Assembly: GCA_000634215.1 (NCBI GenBank)
Contig: JFLX01000001.1
Span: 124,001 to 188,000 of the forward strand
DNA from: Prochlorococcus sp. scB243_495L20
GTDB taxonomy: Bacteria; Cyanobacteriota; Cyanobacteriia; PCC-6307; Cyanobiaceae
Direction: 5' to 3'
DNA: 64,000 bases
The notes under the pieces are model-generated. The model saw nothing but the letters and a program-made list of their open reading frames with translations, was not told where the DNA came from and made no database searches. The translations under genes and the position numbers were made by a program. This document shows positions 36,248 through 46,043 of this stretch, piece after piece. Position 1 is the stretch's first letter. Each line of letters begins with the position of its first letter.

Positions 36248-37035
36248 ACTTTATTAATATCGGGTAAATATACATCAGATACTTTAGTTATATTGTTATT
36301 AACCTTAAATCCAACAATTTTTCCAATAATGATAATTGATGGAGCTAAAAATTCTTTATCTTTGATTTTATCTGGAAGATTATCTAATTTCTCTATCAAA
36401 CATTTTTGATTTTTTAAAGTAGCTTCTTGAATAACAGCGCATTTAGTATTCTTATCTAAACCACCTAGAATTAATTCTTGCACAATAAATTCAATATTTT
36501 TTATACCCATAAAAATAACTAAACTATCTGATGATTTAGCTAAATCTCTCCAATTCACTGTCTTTTTTTCCTTATCTACACGCTCATGTCCAGTTACGAA
36601 AGTTACGGAACTAGCAGCATCTCTATGGGTTAGTGGAATACCAAAATATGTGGGGGCAGCTATTCCAGAAGTAATACCAGGAACGATTTCGACTAAAATT
36701 CCATTTTTTTCTAAAATCGATACCTCTTCACCACCTCTAGAAAAAACGAACGGATCTCCCCCTTTAAGCCTCACAACATTTTTGCCTTCTTTTGCCAATT
36801 TCAAAATAAGAGCATTAGTTTCAGCCTGAGGAACAGAACACTTTCCAGCTCTTTTACCAACATGAAAAATTTCTGTATTTTTTCCTGCCTCTTTTGTTAT
36901 TTCATCTGGGATTAAAGCATCATGAACTAATGCATCACAATTTTTTATTAAGCGTAAAGCTTTAAGAGTTAAAAGCTCAGGGTCACCAGGACCTGCTCCA
37001 ACTAAGTAAACAATGCCGGGCACAATAATCTCCAT
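36220..37035 (-). CDS. cobA: Uroporphyrinogen-III C-methyltransferase
   Basis: A 271-residue SAM-dependent methyltransferase from the ATG at 37035; an in-frame TTG two codons earlier is a weaker choice. Family motifs are VYLVGAGPGDPELLT near the N-terminus, RLKGGDPFVFSRGGEE, VPGITSGIAAPTYFGIPLTHR and VTGHE. It methylates uroporphyrinogen III at C2 and C7 to precorrin-2 for siroheme and corrinoids. It is a stand-alone SUMT, without a CysG-type oxidase domain. The gene diverges from the MFS transporter across just 30 bases, so its promoter must overlap the transporter's. Confidence 0.96.
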   Translation of the reverse strand: MEIIVPGIVYLVGAGPGDPELLTLKALRLIKNCDALVHDALIPDEITKEAGKNTEIFHVGKRAGKCSVPQAETNALILKLAKEGKNVVRLKGGDPFVFSRGGEEVSILEKNGILVEIVPGITSGIAAPTYFGIPLTHRDAASSVTFVTGHERVDKEKKTVNWRDLAKSSDSLVIFMGIKNIEFIVQELILGGLDKNTKCAVIQEATLKNQKCLIEKLDNLPDKIKDKEFLAPSIIIIGKIVGFKVNNNITKVSDVYLPDINKVQLYNKSQK

Positions 37036-37065
37036 TAACAAGTATGGTAGTAAAAGTTAATCGCA

Positions 37066-38349
37066 ATGAAGGTAAATATTGTGAAAGAAAGTTTATTAAA
37101 ACCAAATAAAAAATTTACTCTCCTTAGTGCGTTTATAACTCTTCTAAATGATCGTTTAAGTGAAAGTATACTCTTACCTATATTACCCTCTTTTGTTTTA
37201 CTTTTTGACTCTAAAGCAAGTACATATGGGTTATTATCATGCACTTACCAATTAGCTCAATTTACAGCTTCTCCTTTTATAGGACTTATGAGTGATAGAT
37301 ATGGAAGAAGACCTGTCACTCTTTTTTGTATTACTGGTTCAGTCATAGGAATATCAATATTATCATTTACAGTTCTTTTTAATTGGTCCAATTCAATAGC
37401 CACTATCCCGTTATTTTTATTATTTTTAGCGAGACTTATTGACGGTTTAAGTGGGGGGACTGCAGCTACTGCAACAACAATTCTTGCAGACATTTCAAGC
37501 CCTGAAAAAAGAGCAAAAACATTTGGTCTTATTGGTGTAGCTTTCGGTTTAAGTTTTTTCTTAGGTAATATTTTTGTTGTAATTTTTGCAAGAAATACAA
37601 ATAATAATTTTATTATTCCAGTTTTGATAGCCTCAATCATTCCAATAATAAATTTTCTCCTTGTATTTTTTTACTTACCTGAAACCAAGCCTAATAATGA
37701 AATAAATAAATCAAAAACTCCTTTAAAAAACCCTTTAAAAGCTCTTTTTACAGTTTTCAAAGAAGAAAAGATTAAAAAATTATCATTAGCTTTTTTTATT
37801 TACTTTATTGCTTTTACTGGATTGACTAATATCCTTATATTTTTCCTCCAAGAATCTTTAAACTGGACGACCAAAGCATCAAGCGGAACTCTTGTTGTAG
37901 TAGGAATCATTGCGATTATCGTTCAAGGAGGATTAATTGGGCCTCTAGTAAAGCAATTTGGCGAAATGCGATTAACACTTATCGGATCAGGCTTTATTCT
38001 TGTGGCGTGTGCTCTTTTAATAACTGCTCCAAAAGAAAATGCAACAATTAATATTTATTCAGCTGTTTCATTTTTAGCCGTTGGGGCAGGATTAATTACG
38101 CCGACGTTAAGAGCACTAATATCAAAGAAATTAGACGTTGATAAACAAGGCTCAATTCTAAGTAACCTTCAGGGTCTGCAGAGTCTTGGAGGAGTTTTAG
38201 GAATTGCAATGGCCGGAAGGGTTTATGATAGTTTTGGTCCAAAATCACCTTTTATAGCTGGTTCCGTTATCTTACTTTTCATGATATACCTTATTGCAGA
38301 GGGTAAAAATAATAATTCTTTTAACAATCAAAATTCAAATGTATCTTAA
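37066..38349 (+). CDS. MFS transporter (drug-efflux-like)
   Basis: A 427-residue membrane protein of the major facilitator superfamily with about 12 hydrophobic segments. The motif A loop between helices 2 and 3 reads GLMSDRYGRRPV, and the first half contains LIDGLSGGTAATATTILADI. The second half begins after a basic loop (residues about 205-230). The pattern resembles TetA-type proton antiporters, but the substrate cannot be inferred. The stop overlaps the ppk start by 1 base. Confidence 0.85.
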   Translation: MKVNIVKESLLKPNKKFTLLSAFITLLNDRLSESILLPILPSFVLLFDSKASTYGLLSCTYQLAQFTASPFIGLMSDRYGRRPVTLFCITGSVIGISILSFTVLFNWSNSIATIPLFLLFLARLIDGLSGGTAATATTILADISSPEKRAKTFGLIGVAFGLSFFLGNIFVVIFARNTNNNFIIPVLIASIIPIINFLLVFFYLPETKPNNEINKSKTPLKNPLKALFTVFKEEKIKKLSLAFFIYFIAFTGLTNILIFFLQESLNWTTKASSGTLVVVGIIAIIVQGGLIGPLVKQFGEMRLTLIGSGFILVACALLITAPKENATINIYSAVSFLAVGAGLITPTLRALISKKLDVDKQGSILSNLQGLQSLGGVLGIAMAGRVYDSFGPKSPFIAGSVILLFMIYLIAEGKNNNSFNNQNSNVS

Positions 38350-40427
38350 TGAAAAGCCAGGCTGATGTTTTTATTAATAGAGAATTAAGTTGGATTGAAT
38401 TCAATAAAAGAGTACTCCTAACTGGTATGGAAAAGGGATACAAAATCCTAGATAAAGTGAAATTTTGTTCAATTTTTAGTAATAATCTAGATGAATTTTT
38501 TATGGTAAGGGTAGCTTCGCTAAAGGCTCAAGTTGAAGCAGGAATTACTAAAAAAAGTATTGATGGATTAACTCCTAAAGAGCAATTAACAGAAATCAAC
38601 AAAGAAGTAAAAAAATTAACTAGTCTTCAAGAAAACTTTGTAAATAATGAATTAAGTAATGATTTAAAAGAAGAAGGTGTAGTTTTAAAAAAATATAAGG
38701 ATCTAAATGAAAATCAAAGAAATTGGTGTGATAATTTCTTTTCTTCATCTATTTTCCCTTTATTAACTCCATTAGTTGTTGATCCAGCACATCCATTTCC
38801 TTTTATAAGTAATTTAAGTCTAAATTTAGCAGCTTTAATAAAGGATGGAGAAAATTCTAAAAATCAGTTTGTCAGAGTAAAAATACCAACAAAAAATATT
38901 AACCGATTTATACAAATTCCTAATGAAATTATTCAACGAGGTGATGAAAATACATATTTTTTCATAAGTGTTGAAGATTTAATTGGGAATAATATAAATA
39001 CTTTATTTAACGGAATGGAATGTATAAATTACTCTTTTTTTAGAGTGACAAGAGATGCAGATTTAGAATTAAAAGAACTTGAAGCTGATGATCTTCTTTT
39101 AGCAGTTGAACAAAGTTTGCAAAAGAGAAGATTAGGTGGAGATGTAGTTAGATTAGAAGTTGAATCGGACATGCCAGAAAATATTCTGAAATTACTTATT
39201 GAAAGTATCTCACTACAAAAAGAGTATATTTACTTTTGCAAAAGTTTTTTAGGGCTTGACGATTTAAATCAGCTTACAAAAATTAATAGACATGATTTAA
39301 AAGAAAATCTTCTAATTGGGAAAACTCACCCAAAATTAAAAAATTTAGATTTACCTTCAAACAAAAACCACAAATCTATTTTTAGTATACTTAGAAAAGA
39401 AAATATTCTTCTTCATCATCCATACGACTTATTTAGAACTTCAGTTGAAGAATTTATAAACAAAGCAGCTGATGATCCACTTGTATTGGCTATAAAAATT
39501 ACTTTATATCGAGTTTCCCAAGATTCCCCTATCATTGCAGCTTTAATGAGAGCTGCAGAGAATGGGAAAGAAGTAATGACTCTTGTTGAATTAAAAGCAA
39601 GATTTGATGAAGACAATAATATTCAATGGGCCAAACAACTTGAACAAGCTGGAATTCATGTTGTATATGGAATAATCGGATTTAAAACACATACAAAAAT
39701 TGCCTTAATAGTAAGAAAAGAAAAAGGACGATTAAGGAATTATTTCCATATTGGAACAGGAAACTATAACTCTAATACTTCAAAGTTCTATACAGATTTA
39801 GGATTACTTTCAACGGATCCTGATATCGCATCTGATCTACTTGAGTTATTTAACTACTTATCTGGTTTTTCTAAACAAAAAAGTTATCAAAAGTTATTAG
39901 TTTCTCCCTCATCGATGAGAGAAAAATTTATATTTCTGATAAAGAGAGAAATTAAAAATGCAGAAGAAGGTAAAAAAGCCGAAATAATCGCAAAAATGAA
40001 TTCTTTAGTAGATCCAGAAATAATTAAACTGCTTTATTTAGCTTCAGACTCAGGTGTAAAAATTAGCCTCATAATAAGAGGTATTTGTTGCCTTTATCCC
40101 CAAAGAAAAAATTTAAGTGAAAATATTAAAGTTAAAAGCATTATTGGCCATTTTCTTGAACACTCAAGAATTTTTTGGTTTTATAATAACGGCGATGATG
40201 AGGTTTTTATAGGAAGTGCAGATTGGATGAGAAGAAATCTTGATAGAAGAATAGAAGCTGTTACTCCGATAGAGGATTATGAATTAAAGTCTAAAATATA
40301 CACCCTTTTGCAAACTTACATTAGAGATAATTACTTTTCTTGGATAATGAAAGATGATGGTTCATATTCTAAATTTGAATTAGATTTATCGCATAATCGT
40401 TCGCAAATTGACCTCATAGAAAAATAA
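38349..40427 (+). CDS. ppk1: Polyphosphate kinase 1
   Basis: A 692-residue enzyme that makes polyphosphate reversibly from ATP. The N-terminal domain has NRELSWIEFNKRVL and SNNLDEFFMVRVASLKAQVE; the catalytic half has HHPYDLFRTSVEEFI, ALKITLYRVS-type residues, VELKARFDEDNNIQWAKQLE and the autophosphorylated histidine in YFHIGTGNYNSNTSKFYTDLG; the C-terminus has IGSADWMRRNLDRRIE. Length is normal for PPK1. Start and the MFS stop share one base, suggesting coupled translation. Polyphosphate storage is relevant to phosphorus-poor waters. Confidence 0.97.
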   Translation: MKSQADVFINRELSWIEFNKRVLLTGMEKGYKILDKVKFCSIFSNNLDEFFMVRVASLKAQVEAGITKKSIDGLTPKEQLTEINKEVKKLTSLQENFVNNELSNDLKEEGVVLKKYKDLNENQRNWCDNFFSSSIFPLLTPLVVDPAHPFPFISNLSLNLAALIKDGENSKNQFVRVKIPTKNINRFIQIPNEIIQRGDENTYFFISVEDLIGNNINTLFNGMECINYSFFRVTRDADLELKELEADDLLLAVEQSLQKRRLGGDVVRLEVESDMPENILKLLIESISLQKEYIYFCKSFLGLDDLNQLTKINRHDLKENLLIGKTHPKLKNLDLPSNKNHKSIFSILRKENILLHHPYDLFRTSVEEFINKAADDPLVLAIKITLYRVSQDSPIIAALMRAAENGKEVMTLVELKARFDEDNNIQWAKQLEQAGIHVVYGIIGFKTHTKIALIVRKEKGRLRNYFHIGTGNYNSNTSKFYTDLGLLSTDPDIASDLLELFNYLSGFSKQKSYQKLLVSPSSMREKFIFLIKREIKNAEEGKKAEIIAKMNSLVDPEIIKLLYLASDSGVKISLIIRGICCLYPQRKNLSENIKVKSIIGHFLEHSRIFWFYNNGDDEVFIGSADWMRRNLDRRIEAVTPIEDYELKSKIYTLLQTYIRDNYFSWIMKDDGSYSKFELDLSHNRSQIDLIEK

Positions 40428-40636
40428 AATTAATATTGATTTTTACAACATTTAAAAAAAATACGTAATATTTTAAATTTTTTTTATTTTTTATAAAATC
40501 ATTTCATATCAATGGATTTCAAGAAAAAAGCTTAAAAAAAAAATTTTTTGTCTTTAAAATTTCAACGTAAAAGTAGTTTTTATTTCAATTTCAGTGCTAG
40601 CTTTCTAAAAAATCCATTATTTAGGAGGCCAGGGTG
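40428..40636 (+). promoter_or_regulatory. AT-rich leader of the sigma factor gene with inverted repeat and strong ribosome-binding site
   Basis: A 209-base stretch without an ORF. It has long A and T tracts (near 40476-40492 and 40532-40549). A 9-base inverted repeat, AATGGATTT at 40511-40519 and AAATCCATT at 40610-40618, brackets about 90 bases and ends 4 bases before AGGAGG (40623-40628). The site is 8 bases from ATG 40637 and 5 from GTG 40634. Promoters for the sigma gene must be here. A role of the repeat in translation control is inference. Confidence 0.4.
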
Positions 40637-41656
40637 ATGGGGATCCCTCTGGAATCTGCGAAAAGCTCTTCAGATAATAATTTTGATGAGCCAAGATTAC
40701 CAAACACTGCGGGCAAGTCTCGCAAATCGAAATCCAGTCTTACGGCAAAACAAAGCCAAAAAAAGTCTGGCAGACTCGCTTCAGATTCTATTGGCTATTA
40801 CTTAAGTAGCATAGGAAGAGTACCTCTTTTGACTCCAGCGGAGGAAATAGAGTTAGCTCATCATGTTCAGAACATGAAAAAGTTGCTACAAATTCCTGAA
40901 ACTGATAGAACCCAACAAAATCTTTATCAAATTAAGATTGGCACTAGAGCAAGAGATAGAATGATGGCAGCTAATCTAAGGCTCGTTGTCTCGGTTGCAA
41001 AAAAATACCAAAACCAAGGGCTTGAATTATTAGATCTTGTCCAGGAAGGAGCTATTGGACTTGAAAGAGCCGTAGATAAATTTGATCCTGCTATGGGATA
41101 TAAATTCTCAACTTATGCTTACTGGTGGATTAGACAAGGAATGACAAGGGCAATTGATAACAGTGCTAGAACTATCCGTTTGCCTATTCACATAAGTGAA
41201 AAACTGTCCAAAATGAGAAGAGTCTCAAGAGAATTATCACATAAATTTGGCAGACAACCTACAAGATTGGAAATGGCAACTGAGATGGGAATTGATCAAA
41301 AAGATTTAGAAGATTTAATTTCTCAAAGTGCTCCTTGCGCCTCCCTAGATGCACATGCAAGAGGGGAAGAAGACAGAAGTACTCTTGGTGAACTCATACC
41401 TGATCCAAACTGTGAAGAGCCTATGGAGGGTATGGATAGAACTATTCAAAAAGAGCATTTAGGAACTTGGCTTTCTCAATTAAATGAAAGAGAGCAAAAA
41501 ATCATGAAGCTCAGATTTGGGCTAGATGGTGAAGAACCATTAACACTCGCAGAAATAGGAAGACAAATTAATGTTTCACGAGAAAGAGTAAGGCAACTAG
41601 AAGCTAAAGCAATATTAAAGCTTCGAGTAATGACAACTCATCAAAAAGCAGCTTAA
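40637..41656 (+). CDS. Group 2 sigma-70 family RNA polymerase sigma factor
   Basis: A 339-residue sigma factor from ATG 40637; GTG 40634 is the alternative. Region 1.2 is DSIGYYLSSIGRVPLLTPAEE, region 2 has NLRLVVSVAKKYQNQGLELLDLVQEGAIGLERAVDKFDP and YAYWWIRQGMTRAI, region 3 has LPIHISEKL and region 4 ends LTLAEIGRQINVSRERVRQLEAKAI. It lacks the long region 1.1 of the housekeeping factor, so it is a non-essential group 2 type used for stress, light or nutrient responses. Region 2.4 lets it read ordinary -10 boxes. It stands 209 bases from ppk1, with its own leader. Confidence 0.95.
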   Translation: MGIPLESAKSSSDNNFDEPRLPNTAGKSRKSKSSLTAKQSQKKSGRLASDSIGYYLSSIGRVPLLTPAEEIELAHHVQNMKKLLQIPETDRTQQNLYQIKIGTRARDRMMAANLRLVVSVAKKYQNQGLELLDLVQEGAIGLERAVDKFDPAMGYKFSTYAYWWIRQGMTRAIDNSARTIRLPIHISEKLSKMRRVSRELSHKFGRQPTRLEMATEMGIDQKDLEDLISQSAPCASLDAHARGEEDRSTLGELIPDPNCEEPMEGMDRTIQKEHLGTWLSQLNEREQKIMKLRFGLDGEEPLTLAEIGRQINVSRERVRQLEAKAILKLRVMTTHQKAA

Positions 41657-41661
41657 CCAAA

Positions 41662-42303
41662 TTGATAAATTTTTCTGTAATTTTACTATATTTATTTTTA
41701 ATTTTTTTAATATCAATAGTTTTTAAAAAATATAATGAAGATAGCAGAGAAATCGTCAGAAAAATAATACATATTGGAATAGGACCTTTAATACCAATTG
41801 CTCAATTTTTAAAAATTAATCAAAACTCTGCTCTAATTTTTACAGGAATTGTTTCATTAATGGTTTTCATCAATTACAACTATAAATTATTTCCAACAAT
41901 TGAGGATGTTGAGAGAAAAAGTTATGGGACATTATTTTATTGTTTTAGTTTATTCATTTTGATTTATCTTTTCTGGGATAAAGATCCATATGCACTAATT
42001 AGTGGATTTTTCATAATGACTTTTGGTGATGGATTAGCTGGATTAATAGGAAAAAGCTTTAACTCAAAGAGTTGGATTTTTTTTAAACAAAAAAAATCTT
42101 TATATGGGACCATAACAATGTTTTTAACAAGTTTGATAGTAGTTTGCTCAATAGGATACTCTCAACAAAATAGTTTAAGTTTAAATTATTTTACAATAGC
42201 TTTTATTGCCACTTTGCTCGAACAATTTAGTTTCCTAGGAATAGATAATTTCATTGTTCCAATCTCTTCAGCATTATTTTTTAATTTTTTAATAACTAAC
42301 TAA
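41662..42303 (+). CDS. Phytol/dolichol kinase-like membrane protein (CTP-dependent)
   Basis: A 213-residue polytopic protein with about six hydrophobic segments, starting at TTG 41662, five bases after the sigma factor stop; no ATG is usable upstream. Key motifs are EIVRKIIHIGIGPLIP, KSYGTLFYCFSLFI, FFIMTFGDGLAGLIGK and KSLYGTITMF, matching the SEC59/VTE5 kinase family. In photosynthetic organisms VTE5 phosphorylates phytol released from chlorophyll, recycling it for tocopherol or chlorophyll. Substrate remains inference; dolichol- or CDP-diacylglycerol-type activity is the alternative. The stop overlaps the convergent DAHP synthase by 8 bases. Confidence 0.78.
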   Translation: MINFSVILLYLFLIFLISIVFKKYNEDSREIVRKIIHIGIGPLIPIAQFLKINQNSALIFTGIVSLMVFINYNYKLFPTIEDVERKSYGTLFYCFSLFILIYLFWDKDPYALISGFFIMTFGDGLAGLIGKSFNSKSWIFFKQKKSLYGTITMFLTSLIVVCSIGYSQQNSLSLNYFTIAFIATLLEQFSFLGIDNFIVPISSALFFNFLITN

Positions 42304-43363
42304 GTGAATCGTATAAAATAGCGATTAATTCTTTTGTTGTTTCTATATCTATACATGCATCTGTAATGCTTCTGCCAAACTGGAGATCTTCTTTTTTTAA
42401 AAGTTTTTGATTTCCTTCTTTCAAATGACTTTCAAGCATAACTCCTAAAATATTTTTTTCACCATTACTAATTTGAGAAGCTACATTTTTTAGCACTTCT
42501 GACTGTTTTCGGAAATCTTTATTGGAATTTCCATGACTACAATCAATCATCACTTTATGGGGAAGATTACACTGCCTCAATTCTGCTGAAATTCTTTGTA
42601 CATGATCACTTTCAAAATTTGGGCCTTTTGAACCGCCCCTTAAAACTATATGTCCATCTGGATTTCCTGTAGTATTAACTATAGAAGCCATTCCATTTTC
42701 ATTGACACCTAAGAAGTGATGGGATTTTGAAGCTGACTGCATTGCATTAATTGCAGTAGTAAAAGAACCATCCGTTCCATTTTTAAAGCCTATAGGCATT
42801 GATAATCCTGATGCCATTTCTCTATGAGTTTGACTTTCTGTGGTCCGCGCACCTATGGCTGTCCAACTTATTAAATCGGCAATGTATTGAGGAACAATTG
42901 GATCTAGTAATTCTGTAGCAGAAGGTATGCCTCGAGTTGCTAAATATGAAAGCAAACTTCTTGCCCTTCTTAAACCAGTATTAATATCATAAGAATCATC
43001 TAGATGAGGATCATTTATCAATCCCTTCCAACCAATAGTTGTTCTTGGTTTTTCAAAATATACTCTCATAATTATTTCTAATTTATCGTTATACATTTCT
43101 CGGAATTTTTGAATATATTTTGAATATTCCTTTGCCGCCTCAAGATCATGAATTGAACATGGACCCACAATGACTAGAAGCTTCTGATCATTATGATGCA
43201 AAATATTTTGTATCGATCTTCTTGTTTTAGATACTGTATTAGCAGAGTCGTGATCTAAAGGTATATCATTATGTAATCTGCTTGGAGGTATTAATGGACG
43301 TGTTTCAAGAACATGTAAATCTGATGTCTTTTCTAAAGCTGAATTATTTGATGATGTCGTCAT
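42296..43363 (-). CDS. 3-deoxy-7-phosphoheptulonate (DAHP) synthase, class I
   Basis: A 355-residue enzyme catalysing the first step of the shikimate pathway: phosphoenolpyruvate plus erythrose 4-phosphate to DAHP. Signatures are LVIVGPCSIHDLEAAKEY, MRVYFEKPRTTIGWKGLINDP, ELLDPIVPQYIADLISW, AIGARTTESQTHRE, MPIGFKNGTDGS and VMIDCSHGNSNK. It is of the AroF/G/H type feedback-controlled by aromatic amino acids; which one cannot be read by eye. aroE is at 51419. It is divergent from acnB by 97 bases. Confidence 0.96.
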   Translation of the reverse strand: MTTSSNNSALEKTSDLHVLETRPLIPPSRLHNDIPLDHDSANTVSKTRRSIQNILHHNDQKLLVIVGPCSIHDLEAAKEYSKYIQKFREMYNDKLEIIMRVYFEKPRTTIGWKGLINDPHLDDSYDINTGLRRARSLLSYLATRGIPSATELLDPIVPQYIADLISWTAIGARTTESQTHREMASGLSMPIGFKNGTDGSFTTAINAMQSASKSHHFLGVNENGMASIVNTTGNPDGHIVLRGGSKGPNFESDHVQRISAELRQCNLPHKVMIDCSHGNSNKDFRKQSEVLKNVASQISNGEKNILGVMLESHLKEGNQKLLKKEDLQFGRSITDACIDIETTKELIAILYDSLS

Positions 43364-43460
43364 TGATTAATTAAGAAGTTTGAATATTTAAAAAAGCATT
43401 TATGAATACTCTCCTTTTCAATATTAAAAATAACAATAGATTATGCATTAAACCTTACTA

Positions 43461-46034
43461 ATGAAGAATTTGGAAACATTGCTAAAAGATTATGCAGATC
43501 ATGTAGCTGAAAGAGCTGCCAAAGGTATACCACCTTTACCTTTAAATGCTGAACAAACAAATTGTATTACAAAATTATTAGAACAAGATAGTACTTACGA
43601 TTCATCTTATTTACTTGATTTACTAATAAATAGAGTACCCCCAGGAGTTGATGAGGCTGCTTACGTAAAAGCAAGCTGGCTTACGGCTATTGTTAATTCC
43701 GAAAAATATTGCAAATCAATTAATCCCGAAAAAGCAATTGAAATACTAGGAACAATGATAGGCGGATACAATGTAAATTCTTTGGTTGAAATCCTTAAAG
43801 GAGAAAATAGTTTACTCGCAAAAAAAGCGGCAGAAGTTTTAAAAAATATTATTCTTGTTTACGACTCGGCTAATGAAATTTATGAATTATCTCAAAATAA
43901 TATTTACGCAAAAGAAGTTGTAAATAGTTGGGCTAATGCAGAATGGTTCATAGATAAAAAAGTTCTGGAGAAAGAGATTACTTGTTTAGTATTTAAAGTT
44001 GACGGTGAGACAAACACAGACGACTTATCTCCAGCTGTACATGCAACAACACGCCCGGATATTCCAATGCATGCATTAGCTATGTTGGAATTTAAAAAAC
44101 CTGATGGACTAAAGATTCTTGATAATTTAAAAAAACAAAATTTACCAATAGCTTATGTTGGAGATGTTGTTGGAACAGGGAGTTCTAGAAAATCTGCTAT
44201 TAATTCACTCATTTGGCATATAGGAGAAGATATCGCTTTTGTTCCCAACAAAAAAACAGGTGGAATAATAATTGGCAGCAAAATAGCCCCAATTTTCTTC
44301 AATACTGCACAAGATTCAGGAGCTTTACCTATAGAAGCTGATGTATCCCAAATGAAAACAGGAGATGTTATTAAAATATATCCTTATAAAGGCATTATTA
44401 AAAAAATTGAAAAAGATTCAAATGCTGAAGAGTTAATAAGCAAATTCGAGTTGTATCCATCAACTCTTACTGATGAAATTCAAGCTGGAGGAAGAATAAA
44501 TCTTATGATTGGAAGATCTCTTACGGACAAAATTAGAAACAAATTAGATTATCAACCAAGTGAAATATTTACTAGACCACAAAATCCAACCGAAAGTAAT
44601 GCCGGCTTTACTCAAGCTCAAAAAATAGTGGGCAAGGCATGCGGTTTAGAGGGAGTAAGGCCAGGAATGACCTGTGAGCCAATTATGACCACAGTTGGTA
44701 GTCAAGATACTACTGGGCCAATGACTAGAGATGAACTAAAAGAACTAGCTTGTTTAGGATTTACTGCAGATTTAGTGATGCAAAGTTTTTGTCATACAGC
44801 TGCGTATCCTAAACCAGTAGATCTAGTTACCCATAAAGAATTACCTGATTTTATATCTCAAAGAGGTGGAGTAGCTCTTAAGCCTGGAGACGGCATAATT
44901 CATAGCTGGCTTAATAGAATGCTTCTCCCAGATACTGTTGGCACTGGCGGAGATAGTCATACTAGATTTCCTCTTGGCATTTCATTTCCTGGAGGCTCGG
45001 GCATTGTTGCCTTTGCCGCTGCAATAGGATCAATGCCCTTAAATATGCCAGAATCTGTGCTGATTAAATTTAAGGGAGAATTATTACCTGGAATCACTCT
45101 TAGAGATTTAGTAAATGCAATCCCTCTCTTCGCAATTAAAAAAGGACTCTTAACTGTTGAGAAAGCAAATAAGAAAAATATATTCAACGGGAAAATTATG
45201 GAAATTGAAGGATTACCAAACCTAAAAATTGAACAGGCTTTTGAACTTACTGATGCTACTGCAGAACGCTCATGCGCTGGTAGCACAATACTTTTATCCC
45301 AAGAAACTGTTCAAGAATATTTAAAAAGCAATATTTGCCTGCTAGAAAAAATGATCGAGAGTAATTATGAAGATTCAAAATCGATTTCAAGAAGAATAAA
45401 TGATATGAAAAATTGGTTAAAAAAACCATCATTAATTCAACCAGATTCAAACGCTCAGTATGAAGAAATCATTGAAATTGATTTAGCAAAAGTAACACAA
45501 CCTATAGTTGCTTGCCCTAATGATCCAGATAATGTAAAAGAAATCACTGATGTTGCAAATACAAATATTGACGAGGTTTTTATAGGTTCTTGCATGACAA
45601 ATATTGGTCATTACAGAACAGCTGCAAAAGTTCTTGAAGGAGTACAAAATTTAAAAGCTAAATTATGGATTTGTCCCCCAACAAAGATGGATGAAGAAAC
45701 TCTAAAAGCTGAAGGTTACTATAAAATTTTTGAAGATTGTGGTGCAAGGTTAGAGTTACCGGGCTGTTCTTTGTGTATGGGAAATCAAGCCAGAGTAGAT
45801 GAAGGTTCCGTAGTATTTTCTACTAGTACAAGAAATTTTGACAATAGACTTGGCAAGAATGCACAAGTCTTTTTAGGCAGCGCTGAATTAGCAGCAGTTT
45901 GCGCACTGCTTGGCAAAATACCTGAAGTTGAGGAATATCAGGATATTACTAAAAATAAAATTAATCCATATTCAGATGAACTTTATCGCTATCTTCAATT
46001 TGATGAAATAAACGATTTCAGCTTGACAAAGTAA
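43461..46034 (+). CDS. acnB: Aconitate hydratase B
   Basis: An 857-residue AcnB of standard length, with the B-type domain order: a HEAT-like N-terminal domain, the swivelling domain with DGETNTDDLSPAVHA and GDVVGTGSSRKSAINS, then the iron-sulfur domains. The 4Fe-4S cysteines are in QSFCHTA and LPGCSLCMGNQARV. Substrate segments include GGDSHTRFPLGISFPGGSG and FIGSCMTNIGHYR. It isomerises citrate to isocitrate via aconitate, feeding 2-oxoglutarate for ammonium assimilation. clcA follows after 9 bases. Confidence 0.98.
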   Translation: MKNLETLLKDYADHVAERAAKGIPPLPLNAEQTNCITKLLEQDSTYDSSYLLDLLINRVPPGVDEAAYVKASWLTAIVNSEKYCKSINPEKAIEILGTMIGGYNVNSLVEILKGENSLLAKKAAEVLKNIILVYDSANEIYELSQNNIYAKEVVNSWANAEWFIDKKVLEKEITCLVFKVDGETNTDDLSPAVHATTRPDIPMHALAMLEFKKPDGLKILDNLKKQNLPIAYVGDVVGTGSSRKSAINSLIWHIGEDIAFVPNKKTGGIIIGSKIAPIFFNTAQDSGALPIEADVSQMKTGDVIKIYPYKGIIKKIEKDSNAEELISKFELYPSTLTDEIQAGGRINLMIGRSLTDKIRNKLDYQPSEIFTRPQNPTESNAGFTQAQKIVGKACGLEGVRPGMTCEPIMTTVGSQDTTGPMTRDELKELACLGFTADLVMQSFCHTAAYPKPVDLVTHKELPDFISQRGGVALKPGDGIIHSWLNRMLLPDTVGTGGDSHTRFPLGISFPGGSGIVAFAAAIGSMPLNMPESVLIKFKGELLPGITLRDLVNAIPLFAIKKGLLTVEKANKKNIFNGKIMEIEGLPNLKIEQAFELTDATAERSCAGSTILLSQETVQEYLKSNICLLEKMIESNYEDSKSISRRINDMKNWLKKPSLIQPDSNAQYEEIIEIDLAKVTQPIVACPNDPDNVKEITDVANTNIDEVFIGSCMTNIGHYRTAAKVLEGVQNLKAKLWICPPTKMDEETLKAEGYYKIFEDCGARLELPGCSLCMGNQARVDEGSVVFSTSTRNFDNRLGKNAQVFLGSAELAAVCALLGKIPEVEEYQDITKNKINPYSDELYRYLQFDEINDFSLTK

Positions 46035-46043
46035 TCATGGACT

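Noticed and set aside
45256-45450. Antisense frames inside acnB (64 codons here, 109 codons at 44957-45286)
   Set aside because: Shadows of a strongly conserved gene, with no independent ribosome-binding site or domain.
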